Source: JAZDRH01 sp047470865 (lineage in GTDB: Bacteria > Pseudomonadota > Gammaproteobacteria > Pseudomonadales > Pseudomonadaceae). Taken from it: DNA of 14,837 nucleotides. Under the pieces are notes generated by a model that did not search any database, was not told the origin of the DNA, and saw nothing but the letters and a program-made list of their open reading frames with translations. Below are positions 6,205-14,329 of this stretch, one piece after another; position 1 is the stretch's first letter; each line of letters starts with the position of its first letter. The translations under genes and the position numbers were made by a program. The stretch covers positions 1 to 14,837 of the forward strand of contig NZ_JAZDRH010000043.1 of NCBI RefSeq assembly GCF_047470865.1, given 5' to 3'.

Positions 6205-8265
6205 ATGATTAAAGTAGACCTATTACGTTACAAGCATAAACTTGTATTATGCCTTTTACTGGTGATGTGCTTGAGCAGTCTTCCTTTAGCTTATGCACAA
6301 GAAACAGAATGTGCTGAAGTAAAAATCATTATTGAGCAAAAACTGTCGTTTGAGCGCCAGGCCTTTGATGCAAAAATGATTATTAGTAATGGCCTTTCAA
6401 CAGCTAACATTAAAGATGTGGCCATTGATCTTCATTTCTTAGATAAAAATGAACAACCAGTAAAGGTCACCCAAAACCCTAATGATCTAACAGCTAAATT
6501 TTTCTACAAAGTAGATCAGTTAAAAGGCATCCAAGATATTACGGGTCAGGGTGAAATACCTACAAAAACTATTGCTGAAATTCACTGGTTAATTATTCCT
6601 TCAAAAAATGCTGTTGGACAGACAGATGAGCTTTACTATGTAGGTGCGACAGTTCGCTATAACTTAAATGGCGTGGCAACAACCGTTGAGGTTACTCCTG
6701 ATTATGTTGTGGTGAGACCACTACCAGAATTAACACTTGATTACTTCTTGCCTAAAGAAGTCTTTGGCGATGATCCTCTGACAGAAACTACAGAGCCCAT
6801 TATCCCATTTACACTGGGCGTACGTGTTAAAAACACAGGGCATGGTCCTGCTTTTAAAGCAGCGATTGAATCAGCTCAGCCTAAAATTGTCGCAAACGAT
6901 AAAAATCTATTAGTGAATTATGAAATCTTAGGCAGTTATGTTGATGATGTGGTGGTGGATAAAAGCTTACTGATTAATTTTGGTGACATCATGCCAGCTG
7001 AATCCAAAGTGGGGCGTTGGCTAATGACTTCAAGCCTTTATGGTGAGTTTGTTGAATTTAACGCTTCCTATACTCATGCTGATGGGCTTGGAGGTGAAGC
7101 AACGTCTCTCATTAAAGATATAAAAACTCATACTCTAATTCGTGACGTAAAAGTTCCTTCTGTTGGTTTTCCTGATCGAGATGAGATTAGAGACTTTTTA
7201 GCTGAAGATGATAATGGTTTGATGTTGTATGAGTCGCAAGGGATGGATACAAAAGTAACAGATGTCTCAGCACTTACCAAGGTGGTACAAAATGGAAGCT
7301 CACTAAAAATTACTAAACCTGCAACAAAAGGTTTTACCTACATCAAAGTAGCAGATCCATTTAAAGGACAAAAAAGTTTAGTGAATGTTGCGGCTTCTTT
7401 TCCATTAATACCTGATAATTTTTGGTTATCTAAAGAGCGTAATAAAGATAAATCATGGTCATACTTTATCAATATTTTTGATGTAAACAATACAGCTGTT
7501 ACCTACGAAGCTATTTTTACAGAGCCAGTAACTAGTAGTATTTCTGGGCGTGTTTTTAATGATAAAAACAATAATGGACTGCAAGAGGAAGGCGAGTCAG
7601 GTATTGGTTTAGTGAAAGTGACACTGACAGGGATTAATGATAAAGGGCTTAATGTCAGTTCTTCGACATTCACTTCCCAAGCGGGTGACTATAGTTTTGT
7701 TGATCTTAATCCAGGTAACTATAGCCTGACAGTTGACTCAGTAAATGGTGAGCGTGATGGATTAGCGTTTGCAGGAGCAGTGGGCGGAGAGTCTTCAGAA
7801 AAAGGCGTAATTAAGGAAATTAACTTGCCAGCTAGTACAAAGGCAAATAATTATACATTTGCTAAGTTAGACATAGATGCACAAGAGAGTTTTGAGGGCA
7901 GCTCTGATCTTTCTGTTTTTATAATTCCACCAGCAGCTAATAACTCTATTGTAGTAGGAAAGAATTTTAGTATTGGTGTTATGGCAAATAATAAAGGCCC
8001 AGATATAGCAAAAGGCACTGCTATTGAGTTTAAGTTACCTGATAATTTACAGTTTGTAAGTATAAGTAAAGGATATGAAATAGATAGTGAGGGTGTAATT
8101 AAAGTTGGTGATTTGAAGGTGTCTTCAGTTTCTGTTCGTGTGACCGTTAAGCCGCTTGATGATAATCCAATGCCTTTAGAGGCACGCATTAGAAGTCAGG
8201 TTTATGATCCAGATTTAAAATACAATACGCATTCTACCGTCATTATTCCAGAACCTAATAAGTAA
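6205..8265 (+). CDS. Sec-exported multidomain protein with SdrD_B-like and DUF11-like domains
   Basis: This is a 686-aa surface or secreted protein. The signal peptide is clear (KHK, then LVLCLLLVMCLSSLPLAYA, cleavage after residue 31). Residues about 32-430 form beta-rich modules; one reads TLGVRVKNTGHGPAFKAA and later INFGDIMPAESKVGRWLMTS, which resembles CARDB-like additive adhesion modules. From about 443 to 515 comes an SdrD_B/Cna_B-type domain (SGRVFNDKNNNGLQEEGE, with the Asp/Asn cluster that binds calcium in that family, then AGDYSFVDLNPGNYSLTV). From about 565 to 675 there is a DUF11-like domain (NNKGPDIAKGTAIEFKLPD). No LPXTG or membrane anchor is seen, as expected for a Gram-negative. 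AAAGG (6191-6195) lies nine bases before the ATG. Its stop is nine bases from the next gene, so the two are very likely cotranscribed. Likely a structural partner of the giant Ig protein; no enzymatic motif seen. Confidence 0.8.
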   Translation: MIKVDLLRYKHKLVLCLLLVMCLSSLPLAYAQETECAEVKIIIEQKLSFERQAFDAKMIISNGLSTANIKDVAIDLHFLDKNEQPVKVTQNPNDLTAKFFYKVDQLKGIQDITGQGEIPTKTIAEIHWLIIPSKNAVGQTDELYYVGATVRYNLNGVATTVEVTPDYVVVRPLPELTLDYFLPKEVFGDDPLTETTEPIIPFTLGVRVKNTGHGPAFKAAIESAQPKIVANDKNLLVNYEILGSYVDDVVVDKSLLINFGDIMPAESKVGRWLMTSSLYGEFVEFNASYTHADGLGGEATSLIKDIKTHTLIRDVKVPSVGFPDRDEIRDFLAEDDNGLMLYESQGMDTKVTDVSALTKVVQNGSSLKITKPATKGFTYIKVADPFKGQKSLVNVAASFPLIPDNFWLSKERNKDKSWSYFINIFDVNNTAVTYEAIFTEPVTSSISGRVFNDKNNNGLQEEGESGIGLVKVTLTGINDKGLNVSSSTFTSQAGDYSFVDLNPGNYSLTVDSVNGERDGLAFAGAVGGESSEKGVIKEINLPASTKANNYTFAKLDIDAQESFEGSSDLSVFIIPPAANNSIVVGKNFSIGVMANNKGPDIAKGTAIEFKLPDNLQFVSISKGYEIDSEGVIKVGDLKVSSVSVRVTVKPLDDNPMPLEARIRSQVYDPDLKYNTHSTVIIPEPNK

Positions 8266-8274
8266 GGGTGTAAT

Positions 8275-11200
8275 ATGAATATAATTAGTTACTCTCAATT
8301 CAAAAACTTATTAGGTTTAACAATGAGTTTTAGCAGTCGACTTACAATGCTTAAAAAGATAGCGCTATTGTTTCTATTAACGTTATTTTCAAGTGTTACC
8401 TACGCACAAGCAGGTATAAATACAGGATTAACTCCAAACAGTCCATCCAAAGGCCCTTTTCCTATAGGTTTTGAGTTTGAGTATTTTGGTAAGAAATATA
8501 CTGAGTTCTACCCGCAATACGGTGGATACTTGAATTTTACAGATCATGAAAATGAAGATAATGAGGATTATAGTAGCTTACATGTATTTAAATATGAGCC
8601 TGGAGGGAGTGATTTAGAGGACTATTCTATTCCGTCTGCTGTTTTTTATAAAACAGAAGGAGTAGCGCCTAATAGGACACTAACTGTACAGTGGACTAAT
8701 ATTAACTATGAAGAAAACTATGGTGATAGTAATCATATCAGGCCTGTAGGGACTTTTCAGGCTGTAATCTATGAAGGCAGTAATGTAGTTGAGTATAAAT
8801 ATTATAGTGCGGACTCTGATATATTTTCAGAACTGATATGGGGGGTTAATTTAATAGCACCTGATAGCGATCAGGTTAATTATAATCCTAGGGATATTCA
8901 ACCAGAACAATATAGCTTTAAATTTAAACCTGTAGATAAATTTATTGATTGTGATGGTGACTATGAAGATGAAGAGGAACTAATAGGCTGTGGGATTTAT
9001 TATACTGTTGAAAAAAACACGCCTTTTGAGTTTCTCAATATTTCAGACTTAGATATTAATATTGTTTTAAGGAAACAACGTTATATGAATGCTGCGCTTG
9101 AATGGCACTGGAATGCTATAAGCGGAGTTAATAAATACGAAGTTGAAGTTTATGAAGCTTGGCGGGATGATGTAATAACTAAAGATATAGTATCTGGCAC
9201 TACGTTCAAGTATACCGGAGCTGAAGAAGATACTAATTATAAAATACGTGTGCGAGGAACGCGCGATAATGGTGCCACTTGGCTTCCTTGGTCATTATTA
9301 TCCAACCCTATTCTGTTGGATTTAAAAAAACCTGAAGTTTATGTTAATCAGCTATATTACAAAGAACAATCTAACGCCTTATTAAGTGCAGGCGCTTATG
9401 ATGAAGGTTATGCTGGTGTAGGGGAGCTATGTGGCAAAATTGCTAATAGTAAAGGCAAGGATGTTACTGAAGTTATATGTGCTGTAACAGATGATTATGG
9501 CTATTTGATGGATTTAGATGCAGAGTTTAAAAATCTCCCTCAAGAAAAAGGCCTATATGGATTAGTACGGGCTACTGATAAAGCAGGTAATACTACAGGC
9601 TGGACCAAGCATGAAATAGAGTTGAAGCCACCTTATGATCTGGTCAGTGATGCCGAAATAACCAAGGAAGGACTAGAAGTAACGGGGGTTTCTGATGTTC
9701 CTGGTCAAGTACAGCTTTATCTTGATGGTAAAAAAATAGGTGGGCTTGTCTCAACAGATGAAGAGGGGCGTTTTGTTACTCGAATTAAGCCTGAAGAAGG
9801 TCAGTATGAACTAACAGCAGATATTACGACCCATTATGGTACTAGTAAGCAAAGTGAACCTCAGCCGTTCTTAGCAGAATATCCTAATTCTAAACCTCGC
9901 TTTATAACCCCAGCAGAAGGCTCTTTATTAGAGCGCGCCAAATATACTATTGAGTTAGATGCAAACTATATTGAGCTAGTAGATAGCATTGAACTAACGG
10001 ATGGCCGCGACACTGTTTTAGCAACCTTTACTGAACCACCTTTTACCTATGTATGGCGTCTTAAAAATGAAGATAACGGATACCGTACATTAACGGCTAG
10101 AGCAACTAACGTCTTTGGTAAGGTAGCGACAGATGAATTGAAGTTAACGGTGGACGTAAAACTACCGCCGCCGATGCCTATACCAACCTCTAAAACACGT
10201 TTTACCAATACAGCGCCTGAATGGACTTGGGGTCAATTGAAATCCCTAATAGGTTACGAAATTGAGCTGCAAGATGATAAACAAAATAGCCTTCATACAG
10301 CAGTAGTAGGTGATGTTGGTGTTTATCAATATAAAGAGGGCGTTACTCATGGTGCTACCTACAAGGCACGTGTGCGTGGCAGCATTGATGAAGGTGAAAC
10401 TTGGGATATTTGGTCTGAACTATCAGGTGAGGTGACCATTGATACTATTGCTCCTACGTACAGAGTCAATAGTTTCTACTATATGGGTAATAACAAAGCA
10501 CAGCTTGATATCACCACTACAGATGATCTCAGTGGTATTAAACAGTCTTGTGTGAAAATAGTTGATAGCCAAGGTGTGACAGCTAACGAGCCTCAATGTT
10601 TTACTTCAAACCGTACAGTTACTATTAACCATGTACCTGAACAAGTAGGCGCTCATGCATTATTACAAGTTCAAGATAATGCAGGTAATGCTACTGAATG
10701 GACACGCATTGATCTGACCAGCAAAGCTCCTGTAATTACAACTCCAGCAGCAAATGCTGTGCTTTATGAAAATGCCGTAAAAGTTTCTGGCAAGTCAGAG
10801 GCTGCTGGTGATGTACAGCTGTATTTAGATAACAGCAAAATAGGCAGCGTGGTTAAAACTACTGCTACAGGCGAGTTTGAAACTACCGTTACACTTGATA
10901 AAGAAGGCAACTTTAACTTAGCCGCTGATATCACAACACCTTTTGGCACAAGCACATTAAGTTCTTCTGTGCCTTTTACGATTAAATATCCAATCCCTGT
11001 TGTGGATTTCACAGCGCCTGCTTCAGGTGCGGTACTAGTCGCTTCACCGACTAAAATTACAGCTAATGTTACGGATGTTGTCGCTATAGATCAGGTTGAG
11101 TTTTTATTAGATAGCAGCACGTCATTAGCTGTAGTGAAACAGCCACCTTATGAATATAACTGGGTGATTACACAAGCGGATAATGGTCGTCATACATTGA

Positions 11201-14200
11201 CTGTTAAAGCAACTAATAGTTTTGGAAAAACTACGGCTGTAGATAGGCCCATAACCGTTAATATTCAACCACCAAAGCCTAAGCCAGGTCCTAAAGTTAA
11301 AAGTCGTTTCACAAATGAAGCACCTCAGTGGAACTGGAATAAAACAGCTGCGGCGAATGCGTATCAACTTGAAGTTCAAGATAGTCAAGGAGCTGTGATT
11401 CATACAGCGACCTTAGGTGATGTTGATATCTATACCTATGCCGCTGGTCAAGTTCATGGTGTTAACTACAGAGCGCGCTTAAGAACGAGTACAGATAACG
11501 GCGCTACATGGGGGGCTTGGACAGAACTATCCACTGTGACAACTGTTGATACGGCTAAGCCAACGTATGCGGTTGATAGCTTTTTTTATGCAGGAAACAA
11601 ACAAGCTAAGTTAACGGTTCAGGTAGCTGATGACCTTAGTGGTGTAAAAAATTACTGCATAAAAGTAGCTACGCCAGCGGTCGTACCTAATGAAGCCAAC
11701 TGTTTTACAACAGAACGTACCGTTACCTTAAACAATGTTTCTGAAACAGCGGGAACGTATGGCTTGATTCAAGTACAGGACAATGCAGGCAATACAACTG
11801 ACTGGTCGCGTATTGAGCTTGCGCTATTGAGTCCTGTGATTAGCTCTCCTGTGGCTAATACAATGATTGCTGAAAAAACGCTCAATGTAGTGGGTAATGC
11901 GGGAACTGTTGGCAATGTTCAGCTGTATGTAAACGACGTTAAGCATGGCAGTTTGATTAAAACCGACAACAAAGGTGAGTTTAAATCAACGATTACCTTT
12001 GAGGCAGAAGGTCGTTATATCGTCACTGCTGATGTCACTACCACCATGGGAACCAGTGCAAAAAGCACAGTTGTACCAGTAACTGTTAAATATCCAGTGC
12101 CTATTGTAAATTTTGTGACGCCTAGTCAAGGTGTAACACTTTCTACTGAATCTAACAAAATTATAGTCAGTGCTATTGATGCAGAGGCTATTAGTAAAGT
12201 AGAAATTGTACTGGATGATAAAACCACATTAACCACCCTAACACAGCCACCTTATGAGTATAACTGGGCTGTCACTATGGCTGATAATGGCCCCCATAAA
12301 TTAACAGCTAAAGTTACTAATAGTTTAGGCAAAATTACTATTGTTGATCGCGCTGTCAAAGTGGATGTTTTACCGCCACCACCTGAGCCAGCACCTTATA
12401 CAGGTAAGATACTATCGGTTACACCTGCTGTTAGTTATGGTCCTCAACCTATCGTTATTAAAGGGCAAGGCGTTTCTACTAGTAATACAGAAACCATTAA
12501 AAACTCGCCTTTAAATCTTGTGTTAATGGTTAATGGGTTTAAGCGTACAGTTGAAGTCTTCACGGATGCGCAAGGCCAGTTTGAATACACCTTTACTCCA
12601 CAAGAGAGTGATTCAGGCGTGTATAGACTGTCTGTTTTACATCCTAATCAAAACGACTTTGTAGAACAGGGTAGCTTTACGATTGATCGCATAGCCTTTG
12701 ATTATCAAGGTTACAACTTAACGGCGGTACGTGGAGTGGAAACCGCCTTTACAGTACATACCACAGCCAGTGCAGGTGCAGAAGGTTTACGCTGGGTAAT
12801 GCGTGCTGAGGATCAACCAGAGGGTAAGCTTCCAGAGGGTATCAGCGTTGATAACGGTGCAGGTATTAAAGTCGCAGCTAATAAGTCCACACCAATGCGT
12901 ATTAGCTTGACAGGCAACAACCAAGCTACTAAACAAGGCACCGTTATGCTTGTTGCCTTAGCAAGTAATTCAGGCGACATGGTGCGTGGAAAGTTACAGC
13001 TTAACTACCAGCTAGCAGAGGCTATGCCACAGCTAACAGTTAAACCTAGTAGTATTAAAACAGGGCTAAGCCAGAATCAAAGCATTGTTGAGCAATTCAC
13101 CCTAACTAATGCAGGTTTTACAACGGCTAATAATGTTCAAGTCCAACTGTTAGATGCGCAAGGTAATGCTGCAGCACCTTGGGTGTTTATCTCCAATAAC
13201 AGCAAAGTGGGCGCTGTCGATGTAGGACAAAGTGTGAGTATTCAAATCACAGCTAATCCTAATACATCCATAGCTAATGGCGTTTACAACTTCATTGCTC
13301 GCGTTACTGCTGATAATGGTCAAGGTGGTGATGTACCTGTGGCTATCTCTGTTACACAAAACGGCAAAGGATCTGTTGTTTTTGATGTGGCTGATATTTA
13401 CACCTCACGTTTGGATGAAAATGGCCAACCAATTTTAGGCGTGAAAAATGCCACCATTAAACTACAAAACGATGCCGTAGTTACTGAGCAATACAGTCTA
13501 ACTACAAATGATAAAGGCATTGCTACGTTAGATGATATCCCCGCTGGCATTTACCGCTATCGTGCAAGCGCAGCGGATCATATGGATACCAGTGGACGTA
13601 TTATGGTGCGCCCAAATGGTGTGGCGAATGAGCATGTATTCTTAGAATATGAGCTAATTAACATCGAGTTTGGGGTTACTGAAACCACTATCCAAGATGT
13701 TTATGACATTGTTTTGGACTTAACTTTCAAAACAGATGTACCTGCGCCTGTTGTATTACTGGAGCCACTCTCTATTAACTTAGCAGGCTTACAGGAAGGG
13801 GAAGTAAAAACAGGGCAGCTAACACTGAGCAACTATGGCTTAGTACAAGCAGATAACGTGGTCTTTACTGCTCCTACTTCAAATGCTGAATACAAATATG
13901 AGTTCTTTGGTGAAATCCCAGATGTACTACCACCAAAAACACGCATTGTTATTCCTTACAAAATCACAGCATTAAAACCAAGTGCGCAACCACAACAAGT
14001 GATGCGATTAAGCGCGCCTGTTAATACCAATAGAGCAGGGCCTAACTGCAGTAGTTACTACGCTAGCTTTAATGTGCAGTATCAAAGTGAATGTGCTAAT
14101 GGCGATATTTCTAAAGGCAGTAATGCGGGTAATTTCTATCGTGTCAGCGGTACCAGTTGCTCAGGATCCTCCGGCAGTGGTTGGGGCGGTGGTGGTTGGA

Positions 14201-14328
14201 GTGGTGGTGGCTCTGGTGGCTGGGGTGGTGGAAACATAGGCGTTTCGCCTATCCCAATGTCATCAGGTTGTATCCCAGTTTGTGATGGATCTTGCGCTGT
14301 AACAGGCGGCTTTGGAGCAGGTAATTAA
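8275..14328 (+). CDS. giant exported Ig/FN3-repeat protein with Gly/Cys-rich tail
   Basis: A 2017-aa extracellular protein. The start at 8275 is backed by AAGGG (8264-8268) overlapping the previous stop; later Met codons (residues 17 and 25) have no good ribosome site, so the signal peptide has a long n-region, core IALLFLLTLFSS and cleavage after VTYA (residue 44). Residues about 46-255 look like a nidogen-type/surface domain (GFEFEYFGKKYT, GGYLNFT, LTVQWTNI, FQAVIYEGSNVVEYKYY). Residues 269-1374 are three repeats of 373, 369 and about 364 aa, each FN3-like, Cys-pair Ig-like, Ig-like and Big_7-like, ending in a Pro-rich spacer. Residues about 1378-1915 hold more Ig, CARDB-like and one carboxypeptidase-regulatory-like domain (about 1700-1782), then a conserved-looking DVPAPVV and NYGLVQADNV block. 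The tail (about 1922-2017) is Gly/Ser/Trp-rich with six Cys. Probably a surface fibre or scaffold; it is translationally linked to the RHS gene. Confidence 0.82.
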   Translation: MNIISYSQFKNLLGLTMSFSSRLTMLKKIALLFLLTLFSSVTYAQAGINTGLTPNSPSKGPFPIGFEFEYFGKKYTEFYPQYGGYLNFTDHENEDNEDYSSLHVFKYEPGGSDLEDYSIPSAVFYKTEGVAPNRTLTVQWTNINYEENYGDSNHIRPVGTFQAVIYEGSNVVEYKYYSADSDIFSELIWGVNLIAPDSDQVNYNPRDIQPEQYSFKFKPVDKFIDCDGDYEDEEELIGCGIYYTVEKNTPFEFLNISDLDINIVLRKQRYMNAALEWHWNAISGVNKYEVEVYEAWRDDVITKDIVSGTTFKYTGAEEDTNYKIRVRGTRDNGATWLPWSLLSNPILLDLKKPEVYVNQLYYKEQSNALLSAGAYDEGYAGVGELCGKIANSKGKDVTEVICAVTDDYGYLMDLDAEFKNLPQEKGLYGLVRATDKAGNTTGWTKHEIELKPPYDLVSDAEITKEGLEVTGVSDVPGQVQLYLDGKKIGGLVSTDEEGRFVTRIKPEEGQYELTADITTHYGTSKQSEPQPFLAEYPNSKPRFITPAEGSLLERAKYTIELDANYIELVDSIELTDGRDTVLATFTEPPFTYVWRLKNEDNGYRTLTARATNVFGKVATDELKLTVDVKLPPPMPIPTSKTRFTNTAPEWTWGQLKSLIGYEIELQDDKQNSLHTAVVGDVGVYQYKEGVTHGATYKARVRGSIDEGETWDIWSELSGEVTIDTIAPTYRVNSFYYMGNNKAQLDITTTDDLSGIKQSCVKIVDSQGVTANEPQCFTSNRTVTINHVPEQVGAHALLQVQDNAGNATEWTRIDLTSKAPVITTPAANAVLYENAVKVSGKSEAAGDVQLYLDNSKIGSVVKTTATGEFETTVTLDKEGNFNLAADITTPFGTSTLSSSVPFTIKYPIPVVDFTAPASGAVLVASPTKITANVTDVVAIDQVEFLLDSSTSLAVVKQPPYEYNWVITQADNGRHTLTVKATNSFGKTTAVDRPITVNIQPPKPKPGPKVKSRFTNEAPQWNWNKTAAANAYQLEVQDSQGAVIHTATLGDVDIYTYAAGQVHGVNYRARLRTSTDNGATWGAWTELSTVTTVDTAKPTYAVDSFFYAGNKQAKLTVQVADDLSGVKNYCIKVATPAVVPNEANCFTTERTVTLNNVSETAGTYGLIQVQDNAGNTTDWSRIELALLSPVISSPVANTMIAEKTLNVVGNAGTVGNVQLYVNDVKHGSLIKTDNKGEFKSTITFEAEGRYIVTADVTTTMGTSAKSTVVPVTVKYPVPIVNFVTPSQGVTLSTESNKIIVSAIDAEAISKVEIVLDDKTTLTTLTQPPYEYNWAVTMADNGPHKLTAKVTNSLGKITIVDRAVKVDVLPPPPEPAPYTGKILSVTPAVSYGPQPIVIKGQGVSTSNTETIKNSPLNLVLMVNGFKRTVEVFTDAQGQFEYTFTPQESDSGVYRLSVLHPNQNDFVEQGSFTIDRIAFDYQGYNLTAVRGVETAFTVHTTASAGAEGLRWVMRAEDQPEGKLPEGISVDNGAGIKVAANKSTPMRISLTGNNQATKQGTVMLVALASNSGDMVRGKLQLNYQLAEAMPQLTVKPSSIKTGLSQNQSIVEQFTLTNAGFTTANNVQVQLLDAQGNAAAPWVFISNNSKVGAVDVGQSVSIQITANPNTSIANGVYNFIARVTADNGQGGDVPVAISVTQNGKGSVVFDVADIYTSRLDENGQPILGVKNATIKLQNDAVVTEQYSLTTNDKGIATLDDIPAGIYRYRASAADHMDTSGRIMVRPNGVANEHVFLEYELINIEFGVTETTIQDVYDIVLDLTFKTDVPAPVVLLEPLSINLAGLQEGEVKTGQLTLSNYGLVQADNVVFTAPTSNAEYKYEFFGEIPDVLPPKTRIVIPYKITALKPSAQPQQVMRLSAPVNTNRAGPNCSSYYASFNVQYQSECANGDISKGSNAGNFYRVSGTSCSGSSGSGWGGGGWSGGGSGGWGGGNIGVSPIPMSSGCIPVCDGSCAVTGGFGAGN
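9079..10197 (+). repeat. Ig/FN3 repeat unit 1 of the giant protein
   Basis: Residues 269-641 (373 aa), starting RYMNAALEWHW. It contains an FN3-like module with the RVRGTRDNGATWLPWS end, an Ig module with a cysteine pair 16 residues apart (ELCGK and EVICA) and a NAGNTTGW end, a VQLYLDGKKIGG module, and a PPFTYVWRL module ending in PPPMP. This is the most diverged copy and is the most AT-rich. Confidence 0.8.
10198..11304 (+). repeat. Ig/FN3 repeat unit 2 of the giant protein
   Basis: Residues 642-1010 (369 aa), starting RFTNTAPEWTWG. It has the same four-module order as unit 1: KARVRGSIDEGETWDIWS, the Cys pair SCVKI and PQCFT (16 residues apart), NAGNATEW, VQLYLDNSKIGS, PPYEYNWV, DNGRHTLTVKATNSFGK, then a Pro/Lys-rich spacer. 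It is clearly closer to unit 3 than to unit 1. Confidence 0.85.
11305..12396 (+). repeat. Ig/FN3 repeat unit 3 of the giant protein
   Basis: Residues 1011-1374, starting RFTNEAPQWNWN. It carries ARLRTSTDNGATWGAW, the Cys pair YCIKV and ANCFT (15 residues apart), NAGNTTDW, VQLYVNDVKHGS, PPYEYNWA, and DNGPHKLTAKVTNSLGK, then PPPPEPAP. DNA similarity to unit 2 is high in places: the stretch from 12245 matches that from 11141 almost base for base around the PPYEYNW codons, at an offset of 1104 bases. Confidence 0.85.
14158..14240 (+). repeat. Gly/Ser/Trp low-complexity segment in the giant protein's tail
   Basis: A GGT/GGC-rich stretch encodes repeated GWGGGG, GWSGGGSG and GWGGGN units. It is flanked by cysteines (one at its left edge in SGTSC, three more downstream in SGCIPVCDGSC). 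It is a flexible linker or sticky tail at the very C-terminus, placed directly before the RHS gene. Confidence 0.75.
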
Positions 14329-14329
14329 A

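Noticed and set aside
7851..8189. 112-codon minus-strand open frame inside the SdrD_B/DUF11 gene
   Set aside because: Antisense shadow of a well-supported domain-coding region, with no recognisable protein features.
10764..11403. Minus-strand open frames inside the giant repeat gene
   Set aside because: They lie fully inside the conserved repeat units and arise from the repeat codon pattern.
9079..12396. CRISPR or tandem satellite explanation for the regular repeats
   Set aside because: The ~1.1-kb periodicity is codon-phased and encodes conserved protein modules with diverged DNA, not short identical repeats with spacers.
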